DNA of 64,000 nucleotides, taken from assembly GCF_004027225.2 (NCBI RefSeq), contig NC_044282.2, forward strand, positions 71,721,787-71,785,786, in the 5' to 3' direction. A program made the position numbers and the translations under genes. Under the pieces are notes generated by a model, which was given only the letters and a program-made list of their open reading frames with translations, made no database searches and was not told the origin of the DNA. This document shows, piece after piece, positions 1-11,676 of the stretch. The number at the start of each line of letters is the position of its first letter. The stretch's first letter is position 1. The stretch comes from Strigops habroptila (lineage: Eukaryota; Chordata; Aves; Psittaciformes; Psittacidae).

Positions 1-387
1 CTGAGAAAGTTGGGGCCCTTCAGCCTGGAGAAGAGAAGCTGCATGGAGACCTCATAGCAGCTTCCACTGTCTGAAGGGGGCTACAAGGATGCTGGGGAGG
101 GACTCTTCATCAGGGACTGTAGGGATAGGACAAGGGGTGATGGCAAACTGAAACAGGGGAAGTTCAGGTTAGATATAAGGAGGAAGTTCTTTACAGTGAG
201 GGTGGTGAAGCACTGGAATGGGTTGCCCGGGGAGGCTGGGGATGCTCCATCCCTGGCAGCGTTCAAGGCCAGGTTGGACAGAGCCTTGGGCCACATGGTT
301 TAGTGCGAGGTGTCCCTGCCCATGGCAGGGGGTTGGAACTGGATGATCTTAAGGTCCTTTCCCACCCTATCTATTCTATGATTCTAA
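1..387 (+). mobile_element. CR1 LINE fragment, 3' end (subgroup B)
   Basis: This is the 3' part of a CR1 retrotransposon in sense orientation, entering from the left window edge. It contains the end of ORF2 (reverse transcriptase C-terminal tail, with the 'RLDIRRKFFTVRVVKHW'-type segment) and the 3' UTR, and it ends at the octamer tail near 360-387. The motif GGTTGGAACTGGATGATCTT is at about 332-351. It carries the subgroup B 3' UTR (CACATGGTTTAGTG form). The coding part is broken by stops and indels. It forms an inverted pair with the next copy. Confidence 0.93.
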
Positions 388-459
388 GTTCCAAAGATAC
401 TCCAAAAGATATTCCAAAGGTACATTTTATGGAAGTGTGGTTCATTTATTTTTGTAAAT

Positions 460-652
460 AGAATCACAGAATGGTTTGGGTTGGAAAGGACCTTAAGATC
501 ATCCAGTTCCAACCCCCTGCCATGGGCAGGGACACCTCACACTAGACCATGTCACCCAAGGCTCTGTCCAGCCTGGCCTTGAACACTGCCAGGGACGGAG
601 CATTCACCACTTCTTCGGGCAGCCTGTGCCAGCGCCTCACCACCCTCACAGT
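460..652 (-). mobile_element. CR1 LINE fragment (subgroup B, antisense)
   Basis: This fragment starts with the complement of the CR1 3' tail (GAATCACAGAATGGTTTGGG) and runs into the complement of the ORF2 end, where it is truncated at about 652. It is highly similar in inverted orientation to the 3' half of the copy at 1-387, with about 72 bases between them. Confidence 0.93.
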
Positions 653-1365
653 AAATATTTGACTATATATATTTTCTTGCATAATTTAACTTTTTAATGT
701 AGTTACGAGCCTTCCTGCTACACAAGACAGAGAACAACTTCCTGGCCTCCCATCTGCTGGTCAGTCACTGCTATATGAACTTCACAGCTTCTCAGCCATT
801 TGCACAGAATATAAAAGAAAAGGTTAAGAAAACTAAAAGTAAAGCCCCTTTCATGTTTATTTTGAACTGCACAGTCAAATATATGCCTCTTCCTTCAATA
901 CATTTCCATTTACCTAGCCACAAATTCACGAAACATGGATGATTCCACAAAGAAAACGGATCCTCCTTTTGGATTATGGATTAGAAAGCAGAAAACAAAA
1001 CCTGCAAAGATGCAAGGGGAAAGTTGCTTTTCTGCCCCAGCCAACAGAGCATCAAAGAACCATAATTAGGATTTGCTACTCAGTACAACGTATCATCAAA
1101 ATCACCAAAGAGAACGTATCCATTTATTCATAAATGTGGTCTGGATTATACAGGCATTGTAGATGGTTGTGTGTGTGTCTGGTCTGGTTTGTGTTTGGTT
1201 TGGAATCCATTCATTTAGTCCCTAATTTGCCATTAAGGAACTGATACAGCAAGTGTGCACATTAAACATTTAAATACAGGAGCCCAGAGGCATGTGCAGC
1301 CAAACAACTGCAAGCGGTTATCGCTGAAAGCTTAAACTAGGGATTTTCCTTCCTCTACAAAGATG
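653..1365. other. Non-coding stretch
   Basis: AT-leaning unique sequence with no supported gene. A short TG-rich run lies at about 1163-1200. The longest reading frame (939-1133) has no recognisable motif. Confidence 0.6.
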
Positions 1366-1425
1366 AGGTTAAAGGTTGGACTAGATGACCTCCAGAGAGC
1401 CCTTCCAACCTCAATTCTCCTATCA
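1366..1425 (+). mobile_element. Short old CR1 3' end fragment
   Basis: About 60 bases match the CR1 3' UTR in sense orientation (GGTTGGACTAGATGACCTCC, then a CCTTCCAACCTCAATT-like segment). The sequence differs from the younger copies in the window, so it is a different and older subfamily. Confidence 0.75.
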
Positions 1426-2279
1426 CTTAAGTGCATGCAAGTGCAGGAATAAACTGTCAACAAGTAGTGCCAATATAGAGTATAATGCTTTGGAGCATCA
1501 CTTCCCATTTAGACATTGGGCAGAGTCCGTACTGAGACTGGTTCACACATATCAATCTTAGGAGACTCCAGTCTACATCTTCAGAAGTATTTAGGTGAGA
1601 AAACACCACTAACATCAGGAGGACTTGAGCTCCTCCATACCTCAGGGGAGGCAGGACCAAGGGTCTTGCACTATCTACCAAACCACAGACCTATTGACAA
1701 AGCTCAGAGACACCGAGTTCACCACAGCCTCAGCATCATGAATTTAAGTCATCTGGAGCATAAAACACCACAAATGACACAGTCCTGAGATGGCTGGAAA
1801 GCCTGCAACTGCCAGAGTAAGCTGTTCACTGAAGAAGGGCTACAACCACTGGGAAGGGATTTTAATAGCTAGTTTACAGAAACTCACTAGTTATGTTTGA
1901 TTATATTGTATCTATACCCTGTAAAAACTGACCTGAACCCCTCTTGTTCCAAATGCAAAAGTCCATCTACACAGATTGAAGGGATTTCATTCCATGGCTG
2001 ATAAGAAGTTTTCTCCATTTATCTTAGCTAAAAGAAATCCTACTTGGATCTTTATAAGTGTCAAACACTGTCACTCTACATAGAGACACATTTTGGTGGA
2101 ACACAGCAATAGGAAAATACATCACATTTGTAATTTGTCTTTCCAAAACTCCTACAATTTGGCTTGTCTTTAATGGTGTCCCAAAGCAATGCAGCTTAGA
2201 ACAGAAAGTGAAGAATATCAGATCATACAAGAGAAGACTTGGGACAAAAGACCTTAACTGTAATGGAAGGAAAATGGCA
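1426..2279. other. Non-coding stretch
   Basis: No gene supported. Overlapping short frames on both strands (1457-1788, 2024-2282) look random. Confidence 0.55.
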
Positions 2280-2735
2280 TAAAAGAATCATCAGGAACAT
2301 TTTCCCTCTACTCAGCACTGGCAAGGCCAGTTCTGGGCTCCCCAGTACACAAAAGCACTGGTTCACTGCTGCAAGTCCAATGAAGTGCCACAAAGGGACT
2401 GGAGCATCTTTCATATGAGGAGAGACAGGGAGAACTGGGACTGTTCAGCCTAGAAAAGAGGGAGTTCAGGGAGATCTATCACCTGGTGTAAGTACCTGGT
2501 GGGAAAGAATGAAGAAGACGGAGGCAGACTCTTTCCACTGCTGCCCAGTGACAGGCCAAGAGGTAACAGGTACAAACTGAAACACAGGAAACTTCATCTA
2601 ACTCATTTTACTGTGAGAGTGGTCAAACGCTGGAGTAAGTTGTCCGCAGAGGTTGTGGAGTCTCCATTCTCGAAACAAGAATTCCCCAAACTCCTCAGTT
2701 TTCCTCAGTTCTGCTGGTAGAGATCAAATTCTACT
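2280..2735 (+). mobile_element. Old diverged CR1 LINE fragment (ORF2 C-terminus)
   Basis: This diverged sense-strand CR1 piece carries the ORF2 tail. The CCCTCTACTC segment is near 2304, 'GGGACTGTTCAGCC' near 2438, a GAGAGTGGTCAAACGCTGGA-type segment near 2613, and the 'VVESPF'-like end near 2650. There are many substitutions and indels, so it is much older than the copies at 1, 11,175 or 54,044. The 3' UTR tail is not recognisable. Confidence 0.8.
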
Positions 2736-4446
2736 TAATGAGGCCATGTCAGAATCAAACTGCAATAAAGCTCAACAAGAACACAAAACTGCAGACCAGA
2801 TGTAATATACACTGAAGTACCATGACTGACTGTCTGCCTAAGACTGTTCTCCACCCAATCCCTTAGTCCATACAGAAGAAACTTTAAGAGGGGGATTCAA
2901 GAGGGGGGTTCAGACTGACTAAACTAAAATGTTATTGCATAAACTGGACTTATTCACCTACTTCAATAGCAGCTACACATACAAATGAAGATCGTGGACT
3001 AAAAAGACCTTGCTTTTACCTCTGGAGTTGAATCAGAAGGAATAAGACAACTGGGTTCTTCTGGTTCTGAGTAGTGCTGAATTTAAGGGTTAGAAATGGG
3101 TCTGATGAAATACAGACTGAAAGAACCTGCAATTAAAAGAAACACCAAATACTGACCTGAACTCCTTAGTTTAATTCCATTTTTATCACTCTCTTGTGCA
3201 AAATGTCTTGAATTTAACAGTAAAGCTTCCAGAATGGAACATATATGTAAAAGCATCTTGCTCCTACACAGGAACTAGATCAGACCCTGCCTCTATTTAA
3301 GAAATTGGCAGGATATATTAATTATGTCCCCAAACCCAAGGTTTGGCCAACTCTCTTTAGTGGCTCTGTATAAGTAAGCTTTAAATAAGTCTGCAGAATG
3401 TAGGCAACAGTGTGCAGAAGTCAGCAAGTGGCACTTAAAAAGCCCAGCACCAATTCTCAGTACTTAGCAAAGAGCCATGGTTTCCGTGGTGGTTATAAGG
3501 AATTTGCCTTTGAATCTGCATTAAATAGCCAAATTTTCTACATCCTGCTTGATGCATTTAGACAACATCTGGTTTGATTAACTTGAAATCAGTGCAGCAC
3601 GTTAACATCTCAGAGGAAATTAGGTTCATTTCATATGGATTTTAAGGCTGGGTTCCCTTTGCTTTAGTGATATCAGAAAGGGCTTTATGTTTAGTTGTGC
3701 TTCTGCAATGTCTAGTGATGGTGGAAAGAGAGTACTCCGAGCGCTAAGTAAGGTACATTGAGCCAAGTTATGCCTTGATTTACTTCCCTGGGTGGTGGGT
3801 AATAATTCAAGGGAGAAATTGGCCAGATGAGAGTTAAATCCTGTGGGATCCAGATTCCAGATGGGATCCTAAGTGGTGTAGTCTCCCCTTTCCTGGTTTC
3901 CCTTACAAGAGCAGGAGCTTTCACAAGCTGATCTTCTTGGCTTCAGGCACTGAAGGAAAGGGGTGACACCAGACAAGCTGAAAGATGGGTTTTCTCCATA
4001 GAAATGGTAATTTTGTTCTGGAGAAGAGGGGAAAAAAAAGCAAAAGCCAGCAGTAAACCATTTGGAAATGCCACTCCAGTATTACAGGTGGTGTAATTCA
4101 GTTGCTTCACATCCCAGTACTCCTCTACAGGCAGCTATCTCTGGTTTGATGTAAGCTCTCAGTGTGTGCCACTGTCTCTTCCCAAAGAACAGAACAGCAC
4201 AGGCATCTCAGGCATCTTCAAGTGTGGTTCACTATGGACATCTGATTAGGCAAGCCTGTTCAATGGAGCCACATGGACACTGACACAGGCTTTTGAGGTA
4301 CATAAGCAGATTATTAAAATCAAAATAAAAGAGAAGTACCAATGTTAGCGTCTATGGAAAACCTTCAGAAGGTTGGAATCAAAATAGAATGAAAATGCAT
4401 CTTGGAAGGCAGGGTCTGAAGCAAATGTCCAGGGATTTCCAATTGT
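2736..4446. other. Non-coding stretch
   Basis: About 1.7 kb of unique sequence with no recognisable gene, RNA or repeat on either strand. Confidence 0.55.
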
Positions 4447-4595
4447 AGCTCCATCCCTGGCAGTGTTCAAGGCCAGGTTAGACAGGGCCTTGGGCAACAT
4501 GGTCTAGTGGAAGGTGCCCCTGTCTATGGCAGAGGGTTGGAACTAGATGATCTTAAGGTGCTTCCCGACCCTGACCATTCTACGATTCTAAAGTA
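4447..4595 (+). mobile_element. CR1 LINE 3' end fragment (subgroup B)
   Basis: The sense CR1 3' end begins at 'GCTCCATCCCTGGCAGTGTT' (the ORF2 end) and continues through the TAG-containing junction and 3' UTR to the ATTCTACGATTCTA tail. It is severely 5' truncated, as is usual for CR1. Confidence 0.92.
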
Positions 4596-6150
4596 CATTT
4601 TGATCCCCCATTTCTCAGACCATGCTCTCTCCTTTGTACCTACTGGATGTTTTCAGACTCCTGCAGCTAAGATTTTCAAAGCAGCTTAAAATTACGACTG
4701 CATTTTGACACAGTTTGGGTCACAAAGCTCCCTCAAGCTCACTTGAAAAGCTCTCCTGCGCCTGTTCAGCCTTCCAAGATGAGGACTAATCCATTGTGTA
4801 CTTCTTCATGTAGGGTCCAGCTCAGCAGAGAAGGCTTTGACTGGGAGGTTGTATGTGTTGCTGTAGTAATGATGGCTGCTCCAAGTAGCTTAGCAGTTGG
4901 TGAAGTTTCCAGAGTTTAAGCTTCTTACTATGGCAATCATAGTCAGGCAATTTTGCAGACCTTCATTTCATATTTCCCCTCTCATTTCAAAAAACCATCG
5001 AGTTTTCAACACAGCTCTAATGATAACTTCACAAAACGCTGTGGTTTCGCTTTGTAGATCATTGAAGTATTTTGTCTCCGGTTGCTCCACAGCTCTACTG
5101 TGTCAGCTCCAAATGAATCAAAAGAAATCTCAGAGCAAAAGCTGTTTGGTAATATTCTTCTGGATCCTCAGTGGAACCACCAATTTTGCTTGATGAGGTT
5201 CACTCGAAAGACTTCATTGACTTACGCAAATCTTTCAACATGCATGGCAGGAGTTTAAAGCTTCTAATGAACCATGAAACCAGGCAAGTTCCGTAAGAGC
5301 TTTGTGAGAATGCTTTCCTTAATTCTAGCTCCACATCACCTCACAATTTTGCCACCAAGCTCACAATGCACAAGACCCATGGGAGAGTTGTACAAGCTGT
5401 TGAGGAAAGCTATGACAACTGAATTAGAATGTACAGCAGGCCCAGGGAGACCAGGAATTATTCACCATCTTGTAGCTCCAAGGGCCAGGCAGAGAGGAAG
5501 CAAAGTACTGTTCAGAGCAACACTGAGCTCTTCTAACAAATAAGAACTAGTGGATTTTTTAGTTTTCAAACAGGGGATTGTTGTATAATAATGATTCATT
5601 AATACTAACAATGATGTACTTGATCTGAGATGCAATTTCTGGATGGAGAAAGGGACTCAGAATTGTCATTTATTTTCTGGCATGCTCCCAGAGTGGCTTT
5701 TAATCTCAGTTTTTAAAGAAAGATCAAAAGCTACAGAAAGCAATTCAGCTGCTGAAATCCAGGATCAAGGGTTTGCTGTGTCATGGTGTTCCAACACAAG
5801 TTAGTTTCTCCCTGCTCTATCTCTCAATTTTCCAAGCAACTGAGACTTCCTACCTCACGGAAATCACGTCAAGACAGAAGCTTTAAAGACCTTCCAGTGT
5901 TTCCAGCTGTAACAAGGACTGGGAATGTGAATACTTCACATACCTTTCCAGGAAGGTATAAAATTCACAATGAGCCTCACCAATTCTATCAAAACATACC
6001 GCTGGGCATTGGTCAATATATTTTAAGTTAAGTCAGAGACTTGACCAATTTGAAGCCAATTTATGCCTGGGATCTATCCTAGAAGGATGCTAAGCATATT
6101 GAGAGTGATAATAGTTTTACATTCATTTTGAAATCCAGAATATACATCTT
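4596..6150. other. Non-coding stretch
   Basis: No supported gene. Plus-strand frames at 4897-5193, 5274-5543 and 5783-6031 have no family motifs and no convincing splice context. Confidence 0.55.
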
Positions 6151-6858
6151 AGAATCACAGAATGGTTTGGGTTGGAAAGGACCTTAGGATCACCTAGTTC
6201 CAGCCCCCTGCCACAGGCAGGGACACCTTCCACTAGAGTAGGTTGCTCCGAGCCCCTGTGTCCAACCTGGCCTTGAACACTGCCAGGGATGGGGCAGCCA
6301 CAGCTTCTCAGGGAAAAGTCTGTGCCAGCGCCTCAGCACCCTCACAGGGAAGAGCTGCTTCTTTATATCTAACCTGAACTTCCTCTGTTTCAGTGTGAAC
6401 CCATCACCCTTTGTCCTATCACTACAGTCCCTGATGAAGAGTCCCTCCCCAGCATCCTTGCAGCCCCCTTCAGACACTGGAAGCTGCTCTGAGGTCTCCA
6501 CGCAGCTTCTCTTCTCCAGGCTGAACAGCCCCAACTTTCTCAGCCTGTCTCCATACGGGAGGTGCTCCAGCCCCTGATCGTCCTCGTGGCCTCCTCTGGA
6601 CTTGCTCCAACAGCTCCATGTCCTTCTCATGTTGAGGACACCAGAACTGCACACAGTGCTGCAAGTGGGGTCTCACGAGAGCAGAGTAGAGGGGCAGGAT
6701 CACCTCCTTCGACCTGCTGGTCATGCTTCTTTTGATGCAGCCCAGGATACGGTTGGTTTCTGGGCTGCAAGCGCACACTGAAGCCGGCTCATGTTCAGTT
6801 TCTCATCAGCCAACACCCCCAAGTCCTTCTCCGCAGGGCTGCTCTGAATCTCTTCTCT
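6151..6858 (-). mobile_element. CR1 LINE fragment, longest copy in the window, mosaic 3' end
   Basis: About 700 bases of CR1 lie in antisense orientation. The minus strand encodes the C-terminal part of ORF2 (reverse transcriptase), including 'ILPLYSALVRPHLQHCVQFW' and, in a second frame, 'DRLRKLGLFSLEKR'. Two frames are needed, so the ORF is broken by frameshifts. The ORF2 body resembles subgroup B (copies at 11,175 and 54,044). The 3' UTR side (6151 to about 6355) carries the subgroup A form with the AGCAGGTTGCTCC-like segment. Confidence 0.94.
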
Positions 6859-7804
6859 ACCCATTCCCTTTTACTTCAGTCTACACACTAGAATCTGTAT
6901 TTTCTTTACTTGTTTCTCAAAATTCTTCTGTACATATATAGGAAAAGGTATGTGAAAGAGAGAAGCCTTATGTTCTCTCTAACATGTTAACTTAGAGGAC
7001 TGAGATTAGAAACCTCTTGGTGACACAGACTGGAGTCAATTAAGACAAAATATTCCGTGTGCATACTCTCCTCTAGGCAATATCTGCAGCTCGTATGTAA
7101 TGCAAACCACGTTAAGCAGCTCTGTCTAGCCTGATTTCTGTCCAGCTATCGAGGATTCTGACTGAATTTCACCAGACAGAAATGTGCAATTTTTTTGTCA
7201 TTAGAGAGCACCCAGGGAAGTAGCACAACAAAATGCTTCCTGCTGCTGTTAAACGCAGGAGGCTGTGATTTCAGCTCAGTCATCTGCTCTCACATTGAGT
7301 AATCCACAAATATGTGAGTGTTCTGGCAGCAGAACCCCCCCCACAGTAGCAGAGTCTTTCTCTCTAAATGGTCCAAGACATTTCCATGTTTGCCTTCTCA
7401 AGCTATTGATAGTAAACTGCTTAATAGGAGAGGGCATCTGTGATGCTTTTCCTGATTATCAATAACATCTAGAAGGCTTAAACATGGCCTTTCCTGCTCC
7501 AGGTTTTAAAGGAGGTTAATTGAGATCAGATACTTTAAGCTGAACTTAATAGCAACAGAGTAAATGCACAGACCAGATTATGGGGGGGGGAGGGGGGGGG
7601 GAAGTGTTAAAAAATATTTGGAATAGTTAAATATATGCAGATCAGCCACATATAATTTCAAAACACTTAAGAAGCTAAATGAAGAACCTCGAGCCATTCA
7701 TGGTTATTGGTAGGGTGCTCACTGAAGACATGTATGGAACTCGAGGAGACCAGAAAGCACCATTTTACTGAGTTCTAAGAGATAGGGAACACTCTGGAAA
7801 CATT
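6859..7804. other. Non-coding stretch with a G-run
   Basis: No gene supported. It contains a G9-A-G10 run at 7582-7601. Confidence 0.6.
7582..7601 (+). repeat. Poly-G tract (G9 A G10)
   Basis: Nine Gs, one A and ten Gs in a row. Such a run can form a G-quadruplex and is prone to length change and sequencing error. It is not near any gene in the window. Confidence 0.85.
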
Positions 7805-8021
7805 TAGCCCAGAAAAGTTCTTCCCTGTGAGGGTGCTGAGGCGCTGGCACAGACTTTTCCCAGAGAAGCTGTGGGTGCCCCATCCCTGGCAGTGTTGAAG
7901 GCCAGGTTGGACACAGGGGCTTGGAGCAACCTGCTCTAGTGGAAGGTGTCCCTGTCCGTGGCAGGGGGTTGGAACTGGAGGAGCTTTAAGGTCCCTTCAA
8001 CCCAAACCAGTCTGGGATTCT
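7805..8021 (+). mobile_element. CR1 LINE 3' end fragment (subgroup A)
   Basis: The sense CR1 end runs from GTTCTTCCCTGTGAGGGTGC (the ORF2 end) through the subgroup A 3' UTR (GAGCAACCTGCTCTAGTGGA) to the 'GTCTGGGATTCTAAG' tail. Confidence 0.92.
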
Positions 8022-11000
8022 AAGTAGTAAAACAAGTGGTGGAAAAGCTGTGTTCAACGAGTCACTGTTAACCATTCACTAGGACACTGAGAGAACATAT
8101 TCACTAAGGTCTTCATCCTACACACATCTAGCACAGGGCAATAGTATTCAGAAGTATTTAAAGTGCTTCAGAGAGAAACCTTAATTACAACAAAAAAAAG
8201 GGTGATACCAAGCTACCAAGAGAGTGCAAGTACTGTGAGGACAAAATCAGAATGTAAAGTTACATTGGTCAGCTGGAGAAGCCAGGAAAACAATGAAAAG
8301 TTCAAAGACGTGCTAGACACCTTTGGAAAACAGTAAATCAACAGGAATAATGGGTAATTATAGCAAATCAGAAGATTCAGAGAGTAGGGAGAGGGAAAAG
8401 AAGGGCACATCTTGCAGGACCCCAAAGTTGGTGGGGGAAAATCAATTATTTGTTCTCTTCCTCCCCCATGGACAGGACAAGAGTAAAGGGCTAAGTTTTA
8501 AAAACAAGAGGAATTCAGTTCAGAGCTCAAAAAGATTATAACAAGCGAAGTGAAGATACGAAATCATCTGTCATAGATCTCTAGCACAGGTCTGGGTGGT
8601 TTATACTAATTATTTACTGGATTACGGATGTACCTCCCAGCCCGTTCTGTCCCAGCACCTTCTCTTGCTCCTCCTTGTCCCTGCCATCCCACTTCATTTC
8701 TTGCCTCACATTCTCTTCCTTGCACCACTTCTTCCCCCAGGGAGAGGGAGGAGGAAATCAGCCTTTAAGGAATTCTGCCTCAAATGACTAATGAATTAAG
8801 TTAGAATTAGTGTCACTAATGAGAATATTTGTCAGTATTTATTAGACCAGTGCCTACAGCAACCTCTTACACTGGGGTTATAGAGTTGCTTCCATCCCAG
8901 CATCCCTAATTTCAAGAGTGATGCATAACTTTAAGCACACATTACAGCTTTAGTTTTCCAGGCATGAGGTGGAATTCACAGGGACACCAATGGCTCCTGC
9001 ATTGTGCAGCTTTCAAGCTTTTTCCAGTTTGGAAAAAGCATTGTGTCACTGGAGAAATAACCTGTGATCCCGTAGCTGAAGTCCATAGGATACTAATGCA
9101 TGTCACAAGGCAGCAGAATTACGACGACACTCCTGACTGTGGCGTTTCTTACCTCCGAGAGTTTAACTGCATAACTTCATTGTTATATTACCATCAGCTC
9201 TTTCTATGGGATCTATTTTACACTGAACTTCCACATGGCATGTGTAACAAATGATATCTATTGCATTTTATTATTCATCTTTTTCCACATATTGACATTT
9301 GAGATGTAACCGGGGACTTTGCACAGAGCCCGTCTGGCAGAAGTGGTGTGCACTGATTAATGTCCCTTCGGTGCTGATATGGAACACATGGGTTACATTA
9401 GCAGAGCAATGGATGAAATGATACATTGGAAATTACTTACCTATTCCATGAACATGACTTACCAAAGTCAGGAATGTTCTAGCGATTAACTCTTACAAAT
9501 GCATGTGAATTAAACCACTTGTTTCTGGGGAAAGGGCAGTATTAGCAGCTACCAAGAGGTTGCAAAGGGTCACCCCTAAAATCTGCTCAAGTGAATAGCT
9601 CTGACAGTACAGTAGCAAAATCACATATTCAGACAACAATTAAAACTAAGGGCTACTGTTGTTCCTGTTCACATTGATAATTTGAAGTTACTTCTTCAAG
9701 TTTAGGCCACAACCAAAGAAAGAGTCCCTACAGAAGTCCTTAGGCTTCCTATTAAAATCAATATTGTTCAAATTAAGCCTGTGCTTCAATATTCTCCTGA
9801 CTCTGGCCAGTGGGTACTTATTTCTGAAAGCTTTATTTACTTTATTAATACAATATTAACTCCAAAATGCTGCAGACATATAAATATTAGCCAAAACTAT
9901 CAACGTCTTCTGGATTTCTTGGCCTTTGTAAAAGAATCTGCTCTGGTCAGAGGACTGCCTTATCACTAAAACAACATATTCCATTTCTCTGACAGTAGAA
10001 TCTATCTATAGCCATACAGTAACAACAAATTAACCTCCATCTGACATGAATGAAAACAGTTTCTAAGTGGTTATAGTTCCTAAAACAGAATCTATATGCA
10101 ATAAATATAATTATTTCACCAAAATTGTTAGCACATGTTTTTCTCCTGCAGCAGACATGTTCGCTGTACCATCTTTGTTGTCTTGATATGTTCTTTAGTA
10201 GCCTGGGCTGTGCCTTCATCTTTGATTTAAATTTATCATGACACATTTTTAAACAATAGCAGGAAACCTCACTTATGCCTTTAATTATAAAATGGTGTTA
10301 TAAAATTATATCCACATTTTACTTTTGGCAGTTGGCAATCCTCATTTAACATAAATAACCCTTCTTGGCCTCCGCAGTTCTCTTTGGTTGATTTCAATGC
10401 TTACTGTATGTAATTGATATAAAAACACAAGGTTTAGGAAGCAGTTATTGGAACTTGTTAAAAGAAGTAGTCAAGTTCATAAACGCAGTCATTTTGCTAT
10501 GTTACATGCCAAGAGAATTAATAATGTACATTGGGGAATAAGGGAGAAATTCTGGCTTTTTAAAGCAAGACTGATGTAACTACAGTATTCCACTCCTATG
10601 TTAATTGTTTGGCTCTCAAACCCACGGCTTTGTTTCTCTTCCACCCACAGCTGCTTCCAATATTCCTCTGAAACACTGACACATCCATCCACACACATCC
10701 ACATTATATGCAGACATTCATTTTTAACTCCACATATGCGCTAACACCAAAACAATTCTGTTGTTCTATATTAAAGAACAAGAGCAAATATGTTAACCTT
10801 GTGTATAAATAAAAGACAACCCCATCACAAGAGGCTGTTCACAGAAGGCTGAAGTTTAGCAATACTCGAGATGAAGCTACTTCAAGTCACTTCCCAAAGT
10901 GAATTCCCAAGCAGTTCACACGAAGGGGCTGGTTTGCAACTTGAGTTTGCACAAAGTCAGCTTTGTCTGTCCCCCTGTTGCACTGGGACATGAACATGCA

Positions 11001-11174
11001 AGAGTGTTACTCGTCTGCATGAGCAGTTAAGTAACTCCCACCCCGAATCCTCTGATGCACAATGGTCACACAAATGTATGAAGAGCCACCTGTACATAAT
11101 GCAAAGATAGACTGTCCTTTGAAAAACTGAAGCTTAATATTAAAATGAAACACCTTAACTTGTATTTGACCATC
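8022..11174. other. Non-coding stretch
   Basis: About 3.1 kb, AT-leaning. No CR1, no gene and no structured repeat recognised. Small frames (for example 8964-9254 plus, 9947-10246 minus) have no family motifs. Confidence 0.5.
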
Positions 11175-11676
11175 ATCTGGTGTCCTCGACATAAGAAGGA
11201 CATGGAGCTGTTGGAGCAAGTCCAGAGGAGGCCACGAGGATGATCAGGGGCTGGAGCACCTCCTGTATGAAGACAGGCTGAGAAAGTTGGGGCTGTTCAG
11301 CCTGGAGAAGAGAAGCTGCGTGGAGACCTCAGAGCAGCTTCCAGTGTCTGAAGGGGGCTGCAAGGATGCTGGGGAGGGACTCTTCATTAGGGACTGTAGT
11401 GATAGGACAAGGGGTGATGGGTTCGAACTGAAACAGGGCAAGTTCAGGTTAGATCTAAGGAAGAAGTTCTTTACTGTGAGGGTGCTGAGGCACTGGAACA
11501 GGCTGCCCAGAAAAGAGGTAAATACTCCATCCCTGGCAGTGTTCAAGGCCAGGTTGGACAGAGCCTATCTAGACACGGTCTAGTGTGAGGTGTCCCTGCC
11601 CATGGCAGGGGGTTGGAACTGGATGATCTTAAGGTCCTTTCCAACCCGAACCATTCTGTGATTCTATGATTCTATG
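11175..11676 (+). mobile_element. CR1 LINE fragment (subgroup B), about 500 bp
   Basis: Sense CR1 starts at TCTGGTGTCCTCGACATAAG within ORF2, continues through 'LGLFSLEKRSC' and 'EGLFIRDCSDRTRGDGF', and ends with the tail ATTCTGTGATTCTATGATTC. It shares frame-breaking deletions with the copies at 6151 and 54,044. A TGA falls right after the first shift. Confidence 0.94.

Noticed and set aside
11175..11240. Possible common 5' truncation point shared by the CR1 copies at 11,175 and 54,044
   Set aside because: On closer reading the 54,044 copy extends about 25 bases further into ORF2, so the truncation points differ.
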